A stretch of 64,000 nt of DNA from Aralia elata (lineage: Eukaryota > Streptophyta > Magnoliopsida > Apiales > Araliaceae), in assembly GCA_034770075.1 (NCBI GenBank), contig CM068387.1:78617971-78681970 (forward strand). The letters run 5' to 3'. Position 1 is the first letter of the stretch. Every line of letters begins with the position of its first letter. This document shows, in pieces, positions 27,753-40,100 of the stretch. The notes beneath the pieces are model-generated. The model worked only from the letters and a program-made list of their open reading frames with translations. It was not told the DNA's origin and made no database searches. Both the position numbers and the translations under genes were made by a program.

Positions 27753-28302
27753 GAAGTTTAATTTTTACTGGGTGAAACTTCATTATTCCCATTCTCTCAT
27801 ACTATCATCTCTAACCTCGATCAAACTCTTAACATTGACAGTTTGACACCCACCATCCATCACCACCACCACCACCACCTACACACCCACCATTCATCAC
27901 CACCGCCGCCAATCAACCAACCAAATCACAACACCACCACTACCCACCATAATTGTCACCCATCACAACCACCTTACCAACATGCAAATCACACTACCGT
28001 GCGCGGCTCATCACCACCACCCATCATCCTCAGCCACCAGCAAGCAAATCATTGCTTGTTGGTTTTCAATTGAATGATCGAAGGGTTCGGAAGCGATGAT
28101 TGAAACTTAGGTGTATCCGGAAATAAGCTGCGTACCGGTCCCGGGATATACAGTTTTCTCTTTATTTTTTTTTTAATTTTTTTTTTTTTATAAAAAGGTC
28201 GAGGATCTTTTAGTCTTTTACTCAGCCCCCTCCCCCACTTCTTATTTGCCACACCCCAAAAGATAGAACAGTAAGGAGATAATTTGTTCTTTTTCTATAT
28301 TT

Positions 28303-28303
28303 G

Positions 28304-28361
<58 letters not shown>
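28303..28361. repeat. CT then TA compound microsatellite
   Basis: About 12 CT units run directly into about 17 TA units. Confidence 0.95.
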
Positions 28362-28363
<2 letters not shown>

Positions 28364-28834
28364 TCAAGGGTTGGGACTTGGGAAGAAGGGTGTTCATGGT
28401 TCTGAAACAGCTCCTACCAACTTGAATCTTGATAGTGATTTATGCACTTGCAAGGGGAATATGCAGAAAAGAAGGCAGGAAAGAAGGCTAAACAGAGAAC
28501 AAAAAAGTAACCCAACTTATATTTCAATGGGGCCTGGGGAGTTGTAAACAAAGTCAACAAGATTTAGACATTAACCAATCTGATGCCATTTGTATTGAAA
28601 TAAATTGTATCTTCTGCACAACTTTGCATTTCAATCAATATCTGCTGATAACAAAATTAAACAAAATTCTGATCTTGCTAATAAGAAAATAAAAGTTGTC
28701 ATTTCTGCACAATGTACCATCTCATCTGACAATTGGCAAGAGCGTGATGTTGCTCTATGTCGGTAGCATGCTGTATGGTACCAATTCTCAAAACCTCTTG
28801 AGCAATGATGAGATACTTGAAATTAAAAGACTTG

Positions 28835-30920
28835 TCACAATATCCAGCATCTGCAACCGGATGGGTCTTGTGGCCCTTCAAACCATCTATCCCAGGTCGG
28901 ATTTGTGGGGCCATTTGTTCTGCAAAATAATGAAAAGTTAAAACAAGGATGAGCAGGCATATTTTCAGAAGCATAGCATCCTAGAAGATAATAAGTAAGA
29001 TATGATATTACATTGGGAGCAGAGGATCAGGTTTTGTTTCCACATTACTCAGCAGTCTAGTGCCACAAAACAAAAGAGAAATCAGAATATCAATGGCAGT
29101 CATAATCATCATATACAGTAAAGGAAATTGCAGTGTAATTATTTTCCCATACTTACTCCTTGCACGCAGCTGAGGCCTTTTCCATTTTTTCAAGCTGATC
29201 CAGCTCTTCCTGAGTACAGGATTTATCAGAATAAAATAACACCCAATTTGAACGAAAAAAGAAGCACGATAATCCAATATTAGATCTGCAGAAACATTAT
29301 CGGACGGTATGGAGACGGAAAAATAAGATCTATCAAAACAATAACAGATTAAACACTTACCCAGAAAAGAAAAGAAAGAAATAAAAATAAATAAATAAAA
29401 CCTGACAACCCAACCTAGGAACTCCATGCTCCATAGGCCATTTACTGATTTATTAATTGTAAGATGATTACGTTTTATTTCCTTCTCTTCTTTTGTCTCT
29501 AGAAATGTTGTTAACTAAAATAGATTTGTCCTTGTATTTTTATACCCAAGGGAATACATATTATTTATAGAAGAAGCTAGTGGCAAAAAAAAAAAAACCA
29601 AAACAGCTAATCTATGTATTATGACACGAACACATTTTAAACTCTTTTTCCTTTTTCTACATTTAGTCATTAACTCACTTAATTCACAAATTTCTGATTT
29701 TTAAGGATCATCATGGGATGCGCTTGATGTGCTTTTGACTTTGGATTTACTGGTTTCCACTTTCCAGTAAATCACCCTCACCCACAAGGAAAGCTCCTTC
29801 TGCTGATGCTTCACATTATTATAAGCAACATATTGCATTGATAACTAAATTGCATGGAACCTAGAAAACTAGAGCCCTTGAGGCTTGAACAGACATCTCC
29901 TTAGCAATTTCATAGAGTTAGCATTTTCATAGAGTTTCGCTGAGATCCTTTTACTGGATAAGATCATAGAGAGTAATATCCAATCTAATAAACACATTTT
30001 ACTATACCTAAATAGAATATAGTTTGAGCCATATAATGACACTTTCAGAGGATTTGATCAGGGCTCTTTCTACTGTAAACTGCCAAATTTGTTAAGCTCT
30101 TGCACCCCCAGGGAAAAAAAGCACACACATACAAACACACAAGAGTTGCTATTTATCAGCATATAATCTGGAAATGTAAGATTTTACAGTCATTTTACAT
30201 TGCATCAAGTGATCATAAGTCCAATAAGTCAATAACAATCTCCCCCTTCCCCAACCCTACTCTCTCTTTCTCCATCTCTCCCTATCCTCGACCCTCTCTA
30301 TCTACAATCTGTAACTCTCGTATGAGCCTGCAATACCAGTGGAGCCCACTCTGATCCCAACTATTACGAAGTCAATTCAGAAGTCAAAACTCCCCAATAG
30401 TTCATTATATTATCCTCAGAGCTACAAACTCCGTCTCAGATACCCAGTCCAAAAACATACCCAATTTAACAAGCCCTTCTAAGGGCATAGATTAGGTTCT
30501 ATATTAAGGCTCTGCAAATATCTAAATTATCCAATTTAATTTTTACTTTCCTTAAACCCTATCACATTAACTTACATAATTTAAAAAAAAAAAAAAATCC
30601 ATTTCAACATCATTACTGATTCTACAATAATCAATGCAACAGACTCACACTTAATCAAAATCAAGATTACAACTTTATCCAATCAAAGCTCAATTAAGAG
30701 TCAACTTACCAAAAATAAGCAGTAAAACAGTAGCAAAATCAAGGTCAAACAGCAAAAATAGACACCCAAAAAAAAGAAAAGAAAAAAAAAAGCCTTTCCT
30801 GACCTCAAGGAACCGAGTTTCCTGCTCAAGCCGCTTTACTTCAGCCGTAATCCGATGCTTCCCCCTCGTATCAGCGGCTGCCACCAACGATCGCGTCTGC
30901 TCCGAATCCGCGGATTCCAT
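28835..30920 (-). CDS. Heterotrimeric G-protein gamma subunit, type A (AGG1/AGG2-like)
   Basis: Pairs with G-beta to form the plasma-membrane beta-gamma dimer that signals in defence, development and hormone responses. Four exons: 30920-30804, 29209-29157, 29056-29012 and 28919-28835. All borders are GT-AG and the phases close, giving 99 aa, the usual size of type-A plant gammas. The N-terminal half is a coiled coil beginning GKHRITAEVKRLEQETRFLE (20-39), then EELDQLEKMEKASAACKEL. The plant-gamma signature follows: KPDPLLP, TNGP and WDRWFEGP. The C-terminus is CRCWIL: CWIL is a CaaX prenylation box (final Leu favours geranylgeranylation) and the upstream Cys is a possible S-acylation site. 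No exon is longer than 117 bp, so the gene is easy to miss. Intron 1 is 1.6 kb. Confidence 0.93.
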
Positions 30921-31350
30921 TTCTCACACACAAACAAACAAACTAAAATCCCACTTAATAAAACCCTAAAGAATCACACGCATCATTAGGAGATAATGAA
31001 TTATTATGCATATATGTATTGTATATCACCGGGAGAGGAGGGTATAAATATAATAGTTGGGTGTATCACTTTTTTTGCGAGGAATTTGGGAGCAGAAAAG
31101 AAGAGAAAAAAAGACAGCTTTTTAATTTGGAATTTGGAGTATGATAAGGGAGTATTTAATTTTGTTTTTGTTTGGTTGAGTATAAAGATGGGTGAAAAGG
31201 TAGTTTGCTTATTGCCTTATTCTTTATTTTCTTTTGTCTCCCTCTTTCTCTTAACTTTCTGTTTTGTTTACTTTTCTTCCCACGCCTTGTTTCCCTCCCA
31301 AACAACACCTCCCCTTCGGAGCGTGTTTCTCACTCTTTTCTTTCTTTGTC

Positions 31351-31391
<41 letters not shown>

Positions 31392-33242
31392 TACACTAAT
31401 TTATGTGACATACACTTTCTGAGTGAGACAAAAAAAAAATTTAAGTGATTTGTTTTATAACATTTAAAAGAAAAAAGAGACGAGAGAGTGAAGGAATTGA
31501 TAGCAAATTGATATTTTTATAAATAAAAATAATAATTTTATATAAATAAAAAAGTGTTACATAAAAGTGGAACTCATATACTATTTATGTGAATTCTTTT
31601 TTATCATTCATGAACTTAATCGATAGGTCTCGGGGGAGGTGAAACTATCAATTTTATATGTAGAAATATCAATTATTATTTTTATCAAACAATCCAATCA
31701 ATTAAAATATATTAAAACTGTAAATTGTTACAAATGAAAAAAAGATTATAATACAAAGAATTAAAATGATAATCCTTTCAAAGTTCAAACATAATAACAG
31801 ATAATCAAGAAAATGACTAATTGTAGTCACAACTAGTGAATATCAGATATATTTATGAAAACAGTTATAATCCTAAAGTAATAACAAAATAACATATATA
31901 GACAGTTCTTCACTACGAACAAAGAAAGAACCAACCGTTATGATAACGCTACATCCAGATCTGAACAATTTATCTTCAACAATTCACGCACCGAAAAAAT
32001 TGTCGCGAACAAAAAAAAATCTCTCGACTGTAGAAAACAAACTCCCAATATATGATAATGAAATCTTCTCACAAAGAAAAAGAAATCAGTCATATGATGA
32101 AAAAAATAAGTCTTACAAAAGGAGAAAATAAACTAAGGGATAAATTATTAAAATACAAGAAGAAAAATCTAAGGGAATATCTCTTCAAAATAAGTAGAGC
32201 CCTCTCAAATCTAAGATGGAGGTTAAGATTTTTGTCTAGAAAAAAAAAAAAGAAGAAGAAAATAGAAAAGAAAAGAAGAGTCCTTCAATCATACTATCTA
32301 AAACTACCAATCACCAATTGATATTGAAATCAATTCACAGAATTAGAAGAAGTAATTTTTGTTTATTATTTTAAATTGCATATAATTATTTTTTTTAAAA
32401 AAACAAAGAGATTCAAAGAGAAATAATTAATAAGTCCAACACCCTCTCTCCCTCTTAATTTAATAGAAAATTCTTGGTTTCACAGGAGCAGATCATTAGT
32501 TGACATGGAGTATTAAAAATAACTCCATAAATTTATTTATTTTCTTCTATTTAAAATTGCTTATGCTTAGAGAGTTGTAAGTTTACCAAAGTTAGAAATG
32601 ATTATATTAAGTTCTCATCTATAGATTTTTTTTGAAAGTTCTAATCCATTAAAATAATTTATTTTAACCTAGAAGAGGGTTAACTCACGATTTTCAATTT
32701 TTATTGCTATCTTTGAACCTATATTTCTTTATAATCTGCTATTAATAAGATTCGAACTCTATATCAATAAAAATGAATTATATTAGTAGATTAAGTTATC
32801 TTTGATTCATCTCTAGATATAATAATAAACAATGTTATATACTCTCGAGAATTTAGATTCTCATAATTCAACAAATAGACTAATAGCTAAATCTCTAAAT
32901 TTAATACTCTTTCTGTCATTTAATATATGTTGTTTTAGAGTTATGCACAAATATTAATGAAATGATTGTATATTATTAAATATAATATCAATAGCCTATA
33001 TTGTCCTTGTATTAGAAAAAGATGGTGTTATTTATTGGGTAAAAAATAGTGAGAGAATTAAAGTTATATTTAATACTTATGGTAATATTGAAAACTAAAC
33101 AATTAATATTTAATTAAAATTTTCAAACGATAAATATTAAGAAACAAAAATATTTTTTTAAAACGATATTTAAAAAAAGACAAAAGAAATAATCAATACT
33201 CAAGCAGCCAAGCACGGTTCTCCATAACTTATAGTACGTATA
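30921..33242. other. Promoter of the G-gamma gene and AT-rich spacer
   Basis: TATATTTATA on the minus strand at 31042-31051 is a plausible TATA box about 125 bp upstream of the G-gamma start codon. The remainder is AT-rich with an ATT microsatellite (31352-31391) and A-rich, purine-rich stretches around 31980-32280. No gene supported. Confidence 0.5.
31352..31391. repeat. ATT trinucleotide microsatellite
   Basis: About 13 ATT units in a row upstream of the G-gamma gene. Confidence 0.95.
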
Positions 33243-33384
33243 TAGTGTAAGGAATAATACAGCTTTTTATTGGTTGAGCTAAATAGACTTGGAATTCCTT
33301 TTCAGAATATGAATGTGTTTTGGTATTTCATTAAAGGAATTATATTCCAGCATGCTTATTATAGACCCAGACCTAAATGATTTT

Positions 33385-33422
<38 letters not shown>

Positions 33423-34115
33423 CATTAAAAGATTAGAAGTCATTTTAAAAAGTAATGCTGAAATTTTTTACAACACTATTGTATTTATAGAGCCTGAATA
33501 ACACAAATTTATTTTATAGAGCGTGAATAGCAGTTAAACTAGGCGCGTCAGTATATGGGATATGCTACCGCCGCTCTGAGTGAATAGTTAAGGGTAATGG
33601 AGTTTAGTTGTTGAAACAGGTGGCAAATTATGGCTGTCTAGCCTTGTCGCGTTGTATACACGTTCACGTTGTTGGTAAAGTGAGTGTGGGCTTTGCTGTA
33701 TATGGTTGTCCCTACCCAAGCCTAATCGGATGCTTGAAAATTGAAAATGATAAAAGATTAGGTGTATCCAATGAAAAAAAATGTTTTGGATACTCTACTC
33801 CTGAGTTCCGAGTCCCATTATAAACTGCGCTATGTATTGTACTGTGAAAGTTTTTTTTATTAAATTACGATTGTGACATATATTAAAATATAAGATTGAG
33901 TATGATTATAAAATTAATTCGCTAAATCAAATACAATGTTAAAATATTATCAATTATAATTATTCACGTAACTCTTAACTAAAAAATTGACATATAAAAT
34001 CACAACATATCATTATTCATGTATTCCCTTTATGGATCAACTTTAAATATAATCTTGGTTTCAAAAAAAAAAGTTAGAAAAAACTTACATATAGGGTTCA
34101 AAAAAACGTAATATT

Positions 34116-34378
34116 ATACTCTCTCTTTTCATTATATATGACGTGTAAGACATAATCATACATATTAAGAAATCTCATTAATTTTAATGTTAGTTTGAAA
34201 TTTCATTATTACTCCTGCACTAATTAATTACTCTTTTTCCTCCCTCTCAATTACTCTATTTTTTAAGGGCAAGGTAAGAAAAAAATTAGTTTTTTCTCCC
34301 ACATATATGTAAAACGTATTATATTATAGAAAAAAAAAGCTTCTAAAATGACCTATATCATGGAAAGGAGGGAGTAAT
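34116..34378. mobile_element. Stowaway-like MITE upstream of PR-10 gene A
   Basis: The left terminus TACTCTCTCTTTTCATTATA pairs with the right terminus, which on the other strand reads TACTCCCTCCTTTCCATGAT. About 263 bp, AT-rich, non-coding, ending about 550 bp upstream of the start codon. Confidence 0.55.
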
Positions 34379-34835
34379 ATTTTAAAAGAATCAATATTTT
34401 ATAAAGCGGTACGATAGTTTCACAACACTCCTCTCGTAAGAATAATAAATGAAATCTACGCCATTTATATCAAGATTTTGTTCTTAAAATTTGTTTGAAA
34501 CCAGAGAAAAATATAGGTTTTTGAGGTAAAAAAATTGTGACTTATCCACTAGGTTGTCGTTGCTATGGCCACTCTCTCTTTTGGGATTGTTTCAACTGTC
34601 ACATTCCCTCATCCAACGAATTAATAAATATACATTTGCTAGCATTATTTTACCCCTCCAAATGTTGTTATACGCTAACATGCTTAATTCCCTCATTTGT
34701 ATGGAAACTAAAGCAATTTGATAATTTATGGAATTGTAATCGCATAAGTTTAAGGCAATTGAGATCCTTAATATTGTCCTCTGCTTCAATTACAAACCAA
34801 GTATTTCAAGAAAGCAAAACTCTGTCCCTCCAACT

Positions 34836-34843
34836 TATAAATA
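34836..34843 (+). promoter_or_regulatory. TATA box of PR-10 gene A
   Basis: TATAAATA, 94 bp upstream of the ATG. The block just upstream (34711-34790, starting AAGCAATTTGATAATTTATG) is conserved in front of all five plus-strand PR-10 genes. Confidence 0.75.
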
Positions 34844-34929
34844 CAACCATTTTCTCATATTCTTCAACCCACAAATTCAAGCCATCTTTTACAAGTAATC
34901 TTCATAAAAACTCAAAAGAACAAGAAAGA

Positions 34930-35517
34930 ATGGGAATCACCACTTTCACTGATGAGTACAATTACTCAATCTCCCCAGCAAGGCTATTCAGAAGCTCGAT
35001 CCTCGACTCGCACAACTTGATCCCAAAGCTCATGCCACAGGCCATTAGGAGCATCGAAACTATACAAGGCAATGGAGGGACCGGCAGCATCAAACAAATC
35101 AACCTTGCCGGAGGCTAGTAATTTATTTCTAACTTTCTCGATACATATCTTAAAAAATTATAAATTAGTCCCTAGAACTTACTTTCTCATTAACAAATGT
35201 TTCATTACTTGATTGCAGGTAGCAACATTAGTTACATGAAGTATCGAATTGATGAGCTGAACGAAGAGACTTACACGTATAATTATACATTGGTTGAAGG
35301 GGATGCATTGACAGATGGGCTTGAGAAGATAACTTATGAGATTAAGTTTGAGGGTACACCTAATGGTGGTACCATCTCCAAGATGACTAGCAAATATTAT
35401 ACGGTGGGAGATTTCGTGGTCAAGGAAGAGGATGTCAAGGCCGGAAAAGAAAAGGCATCAGGAATGTACAAGGCTGTGGAGGCTTACCTCATTCAAAATC
35501 CGGATGCCTATGCTTAG
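34930..35517 (+). CDS. PR-10 / Bet v 1 family protein, plus-strand subfamily, gene A
   Basis: Small cytosolic protein with the Bet v 1 fold, a hydrophobic ligand pocket enclosed by a seven-stranded sheet and a long C-terminal helix. PR-10 proteins are induced by pathogens and stress and bind small hydrophobic ligands; the ligand here is unknown. Exons 34930-35113 and 35219-35517 give 160 aa, the standard length. P-loop GNGGTG is at residues 47-52, followed by SIKQI. Exon 2 carries DELNEETYTYNYTLVEGD, PNGGTISKMT and the helix ending in YLIQNPDAYA. The intron sits at the family's conserved site in codon 62 but its donor is GC (GGAG|GCTAGT) with a normal TTGCAG acceptor. A GT five bases downstream of the splice point would instead need a shifted acceptor and change three residues. 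Start: MGITTF is the family N-terminus; the frame is open further upstream but that part is leader. Confidence 0.93.
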
Positions 35518-36235
35518 AGTTGTTGTTACTACCCGAATGTCGAGTAAAATTGAGGCCTGCCTGTTTTCTGTTGGTATAATAATAAAAGCCTAAACCATGC
35601 GGTTGGAATGTTGTAACCTTGCTTATTTCTTAATAAAAACGCTCAAGTCCAGTTTGTTTCCTAACATGTTGGATGCGGCCTATTTCTGTTCAGTTACTTA
35701 ATTTTGCATCGCAGTGCACAAAGCAAACAATTTGTAATTAACTGCACCGGCAACATGTGGGGGAACCAATATCTAAAAGACTTGAATGCACGACATTGCA
35801 TATTTAGAACTCTGATATCACGTTAAGTTATAAACTGTTCTCAAAGTTTTGTTTGAAGCTATTAGAGAAAAGGGTTAAAAAATGTATATCATGAACAAAA
35901 CAAAACAAAACAAAATAAATAAAGTAGGTTGGAATGATATATGACTCCGACTTCACATTTTTACAAAGAAATCTACTACTTTCGGTCCTCAAACCACAAA
36001 ATTATTCTAACGCTCTATGAATGAGTTATATAATGTTTCTACTAGTTGAGCGGTACTTTTTTTTAATGATAAATGTTTCTTCTCATCCATAGATAGACAT
36101 TGCAATATCTCAAACAGAAATTATCTGTGATCTTCCTCTATGATTCTGTTGCAGATTATAGTTCCCTTGTTTGATAAATTTTATTATTACAACTTGCATC
36201 AGAAATTAAGAATTGCAGTGATAAGGTTGGTCAGT
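35518..36235. other. 3' region between gene A and the PR-10 relic
   Basis: The gene A 3' UTR has AATAAAA signals near 35578-35585 and 35630-35637. The rest matches, with gaps, the spacer after gene B (48658-49320), including the AACTGTTCTCAAAGTTT and ATCTTCCTCTATGA words. No gene. Confidence 0.6.
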
Positions 36236-36310
36236 GTCTTTAGAAATAGCCCCACCATTCGGTGATGCCTCAAACTTAACTTCATACGATAGTTTTTCAA
36301 TCTTTGAAAA
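36236..36310 (-). pseudogene. Relic of a minus-strand PR-10 exon 2
   Basis: About 75 bp match the middle of exon 2 of the minus-strand PR-10 genes: the complement reads through AAAAACTATCGTATGAAGTT, TTTGAGGCATCACCGAATGG and ends in the ISK codons. Both ends are lost: the 3' part and stop codon on one side, and everything before the KIEK codons on the other. Its position about 1 kb after gene A is where the convergent partner stands in the other four units, so it is read as the remnant of gene A's partner. Confidence 0.85.
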
Positions 36311-36632
36311 GAATATTAACTGTTATATTAATCAATTAAGAACTTCAAATGAATTAATTGTAACAAACTAAAAACTAATAAAAAAGTAATTAATGTAACA
36401 AACTTCACAAGTGCAAATTAAAATCTTTGGTTTTAGAATGTGCGCTTTTGATCCTGCAGAATTCAACCTCTACTTGAGTATTTTTTTTTGCCATAAAAAA
36501 GATTAATCATCCAACAATTTGAATTTGGACTCGGCTATGGCATTGAACCACTCGATTGCTATTTCACAAAGTCTTTTAATTTCCAGGAACAGAGGATGAT
36601 GTTCATCATTCATGATTTCAGAGGGGCACCAT

Positions 36633-37133
36633 TGTTGGTTGTGCTTCAAAATTGTGCTTCAAAATCTTTAACTTTGACAAAGTCCCACATTGCCTATTTT
36701 GAGAACCTTTCCTTGGTATATTAGTAAGCTTCCTCCATGTTTTCCTACAGTTTCAGATCTTAGATCTGAGATCTATTTTTCTTCTATAAACATGAACTCG
36801 GATCTTGATGGAAAAGAACAACAAAAACTGATACACAACGCTCTATCTTCTTCAAACAAAAAATACATTCCTCTGTTGTCCAACGAGTCAGGCAATCCAC
36901 AAAGACGAGTCCAATGCCTCTTTCTGTGAGTACACACAATTGGAGGTGTCGCCGTTGAATCCTGGAGGGTGACCGCCGGCAGCCCATTTGTACCTGAGGT
37001 TATTACCAGTGGGGGCGGAATCACTTTTTAGGACAGCAGCTTGCTACGCCTCGGCTTTTCATTCATTTTCAGCTAAGTTCTTCCAATTTTATTCTTCTGT
37101 TGCTCTTGTTAATATTGCTGCAAATTTCCAACA
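36633..37133 (+). repeat. Left LTR of the copia element (internally deleted)
   Basis: Differs from the right LTR by six substitutions by eye over about 500 aligned bases, and lacks 325 bp present there (41782-42106). The junction falls at a TAAG shared by both sides of the missing piece, as in a microhomology deletion. Confidence 0.95.
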
Positions 37134-37142
37134 ATCTAAAAA

Positions 37143-40100
37143 GTGATTCGTTTTATTAACAAGATGAAATCTGCTTTAGACTTTGCTAAAATTGAACGCT
37201 TTGATGGTACGAATTTTAAGAGATGGTCTGAAGACATGCTGTTTTATTTGGAAACTATGAATCTGGAATATGTGTTATATATGGATCCTATTGTGGAACT
37301 TCCTGATACTCCTGCTACTGATGTGCTTGAAACTCTTGAAAAAACTTATGCTGATACTTCTGCAACAAGGGATTATGCTAAGGATAATCGTACATGTCGT
37401 AGATATATGCTGCATTACTTGTCTAATACATTGTTTGAGATTTATTACCTGTATGATAGTGCTAAGAAGATTTGGGAAGCCTTAAAGTCTAAGTATGCTG
37501 TAGAAAACTCTGGACTTAAGAAATATGTTGCTGGAAAATTTTTAGACTTTAAGATGCAAGATGGAAAATCCGTAATAGAGCAAGTTCATATATATCAGAC
37601 TATTGTGGGGGAGGTTATTGGGGAAGGAATGAAAATATGCGAGATCTTTCAAGCTGCTGCACTTATTGAAAAATTACCACCCTCATGGAAAGATTATAAA
37701 ATGAATCTTAAGCATAACACTAAAGATTTTACTATGCAGGAACTAGTTGCACACATACATATTGAAGAACAAAACATGGCAAAAGATAGAGGAGACATAG
37801 TTGCTCATCATTCTGCCAAGGCCAATCTCGTTGAAGAAAGGCCACAATGGAAGACCCATAATTATCCAAATCAAAAACAGTCCAAAAACCACAAAGGGAA
37901 AAATCAGAACTCAACCCGGGGTAAAGACAATAGGTTCAAAACTCCCAATCAAATTCAGAAACCTTTCACCAAAGGTCCTTGTTTCGTGTGTGGCAAGCCT
38001 GGCCATATTGCTATGAAGTGTCACTTTCGCAAGGGGCAAGATAATAATAATAGTAATAGTTTTCAGCCTAAGCCCCAGGCGAACCTAGCTGAAACCGATG
38101 ATATCATTGTTGCTGTTGTCTCGGAAGTAAACTTAGTTGACAACCTCACAGAATGGGTAGTTGATCCCGGCGCCACTAGACACATTTGTGCAAACAGAAA
38201 TGTAATCCTTAATTATGAAACTGTGACTAATGGGGAAAATGTCTTTATGGGGGATTCTCGAACCACCAAAGTTACAGGAAAAGGGAAAGTTTTACTTAAG
38301 TTAACTTCGGGAAAAACTATTGCTTTGCAAAATGTGCTTCATGTGCCTGATATTCGTAGAAACCTTGTGTCTAGTTCATTGTTGAACAAAGCTGGGATTA
38401 AACTTGTGTTTGAATCTGATAAACTTGTACTTACCCGTAATGGGGATTTTGTGGGAAAAGGTTTTTGTAATGGGGGTTTATTTGTTCTTGATGCTTCTGC
38501 TGAATTGAATAATAAGAATGCTTCTTTTGCTTATATTGTTGAATCTTTGGACATGTGGCATGCTAGATTAGGACATTTGAATGTGGCATCTATTAAAAAG
38601 TTGAAACAACTTGAGCTTATTCCTAATTTTGCAAATACTGAGTTTAATAAATGTGAAATTTGTGTGGAAGCAAAACATGCTAAGAAACCTTTTAAAAGTG
38701 TTGAAAGACATACTGAACTTCTTGAGTTAATCCACAGTGATTTAGCTGATTTTAAAAATACTACAAGTAGAGGTGGTAAGAAATACTATATTTCTTTTGT
38801 GGATGATTATTCTAGATATACTCAAATTTATCTTCTTGCCTCTAAAGATGAAGCGGAAGAAATGTTTATTAAATACAAGGCAGAGGTTGAAAATCAGTTA
38901 GACAGAAAGATTAAAAGAGTTAGATCCGATCATGGAGGAGAATATGAATCAGGAAGTCTCAAAAAAATTTGTGAACTAAATGGTATTATACATGAAACTT
39001 CTCCACCATATTCTCCACAGTCCAATGGAGTCGCTGAAAGGAAAAATAGAACTCTTAAAGATATGATGAATGCAATGTTAATTAGTTCTGGTTTACCTTA
39101 TAATATGTGGGGTGAAGCTTGTCTTTCTGCAAATCATATTTTAAATAGAGTTCCACATAAAAAGATAGACTCTACACCATATCATTTATGGAAGAATCAT
39201 GCTCCTAACTTGGGGTATCTTAAAGTGTGGGGGTGTCTAGCTAAAGTAGCTATACCAGATTTTAAAAGAAATAAAATTGGGCCTAAAACAATGGATTGTA
39301 TTTTTATTGGATATGCTTCTAATAGTGCTGCATACAGATTTTTGGTAATTAAAGATGAGACTAATAATTATCAGAATAATTCTATTTTGGAAACTAAAGA
39401 TGTAGAATTTTTTGAAAATATTCTTCCAATGAAAATAAGAGACGTGGACAGTCCATCTTCAAATGAATTTCTTAAAAGGACAGATAAAGAGCCTGTACCT
39501 GCTTCTACTAGAAGTAAAAGGCAACGTTTTGAGAAAACTTTTGGCCCAGATTTTATAACTGCTTTTATAACTGAAGATGACCCTAAAACGTACGGAGAAG
39601 CAATGAAATCTATTGATGCAACATTTTGGAAAGATGCTATTAATAGTGAACTAGAATCCATTATGTCTAACCATACATGGGAACTCGTTAATTTGCCTAG
39701 AGGGTGTAAACCTATTGGTAGTAAATGGGTGTTTAAAAAGAAGTTAAAAGCTGATGGGTCTATTGATAAATTCAAGGCTAGACTTGTGGCTAAAGGGTAT
39801 ACTCAAAAGGAAGGGTTTGATTATTTTGACACTTACTCACCAGTGACTAAAATTGCAACTATAAGAATTTTAATTGCTTTGGCATCTATTCATAATTTGA
39901 AAATCCACCAAATGGATGTTAAAACTGCTTTCTTGAATGGTGAGTTAAATGAAGAAATATATATGTGTCAACCAGAAGGATTTGTTGTTCCAGGAGAAGA
40001 ACAAAAAGTGTGTAGACTTGTGAAATTATTGTATGGTTTGAAACAAGCACCAAAACAATGGAACGACAAATTCAATAAAACTCTCCTGTCTAATGACTTT

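Larger units (their letters stand above)
27226..28834. other. Convergent intergenic region between ARL and G-gamma genes
   Basis: The ARL 3' UTR occupies the first few hundred bases. A tandem duplication (27589-27752) and a CT/TA microsatellite (28303-28361) follow. The CCA/CAC-rich stretch at 27840-28040 reads as a His/Pro-rich peptide but looks like low-complexity DNA, not a gene. Confidence 0.6.
33243..34929 (+). repeat. Duplicated upstream region of PR-10 gene A
   Basis: Matches 46466-48069 upstream of gene B in order: TTTTTATTGGTTGA, AATTCCTTTTCA(G/A)AATATGAAT, GGCATGCTTATTAT-like words, GAGCCTGAATAACAC, GGCGCGTCAGTATATGG, AACAGGTGGCAAATTATGG and the proximal promoter. Copy A contains a TA tract (33388-33421) and a MITE (34116-34378); copy B has different insertions. 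This shows that gene and promoter were duplicated together. Confidence 0.85.

Noticed and set aside
27843..28073. His/Pro-rich frame next to the ARL gene
   Set aside because: It is the translation of CAC/CCA low-complexity DNA, with no domain or splice support.
29008..29427. 139-codon hydrophobic frame on the minus strand
   Set aside because: It spans two true exons and the intron between them of the G-gamma gene in mixed frames; the spliced model explains the conserved residues.
32908..33203. Possible further Stowaway-like MITE (ACTCTTTCTGTCATTTAATA at left)
   Set aside because: The right end pairs only weakly (TCTTTTGTC type) and no boundary is convincing.
34537..34929. N-terminal extension of PR-10 gene A
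   Set aside because: The open frame runs through the TATA box and leader; genes B-E have no such extension and the family starts at MGI.
35116..35123. GT five bases past the GC donor in gene A as the real splice site
   Set aside because: It keeps the frame only with a different acceptor and changes conserved residues; gene C, with the same GC, has no such GT, so GC use is the common explanation.
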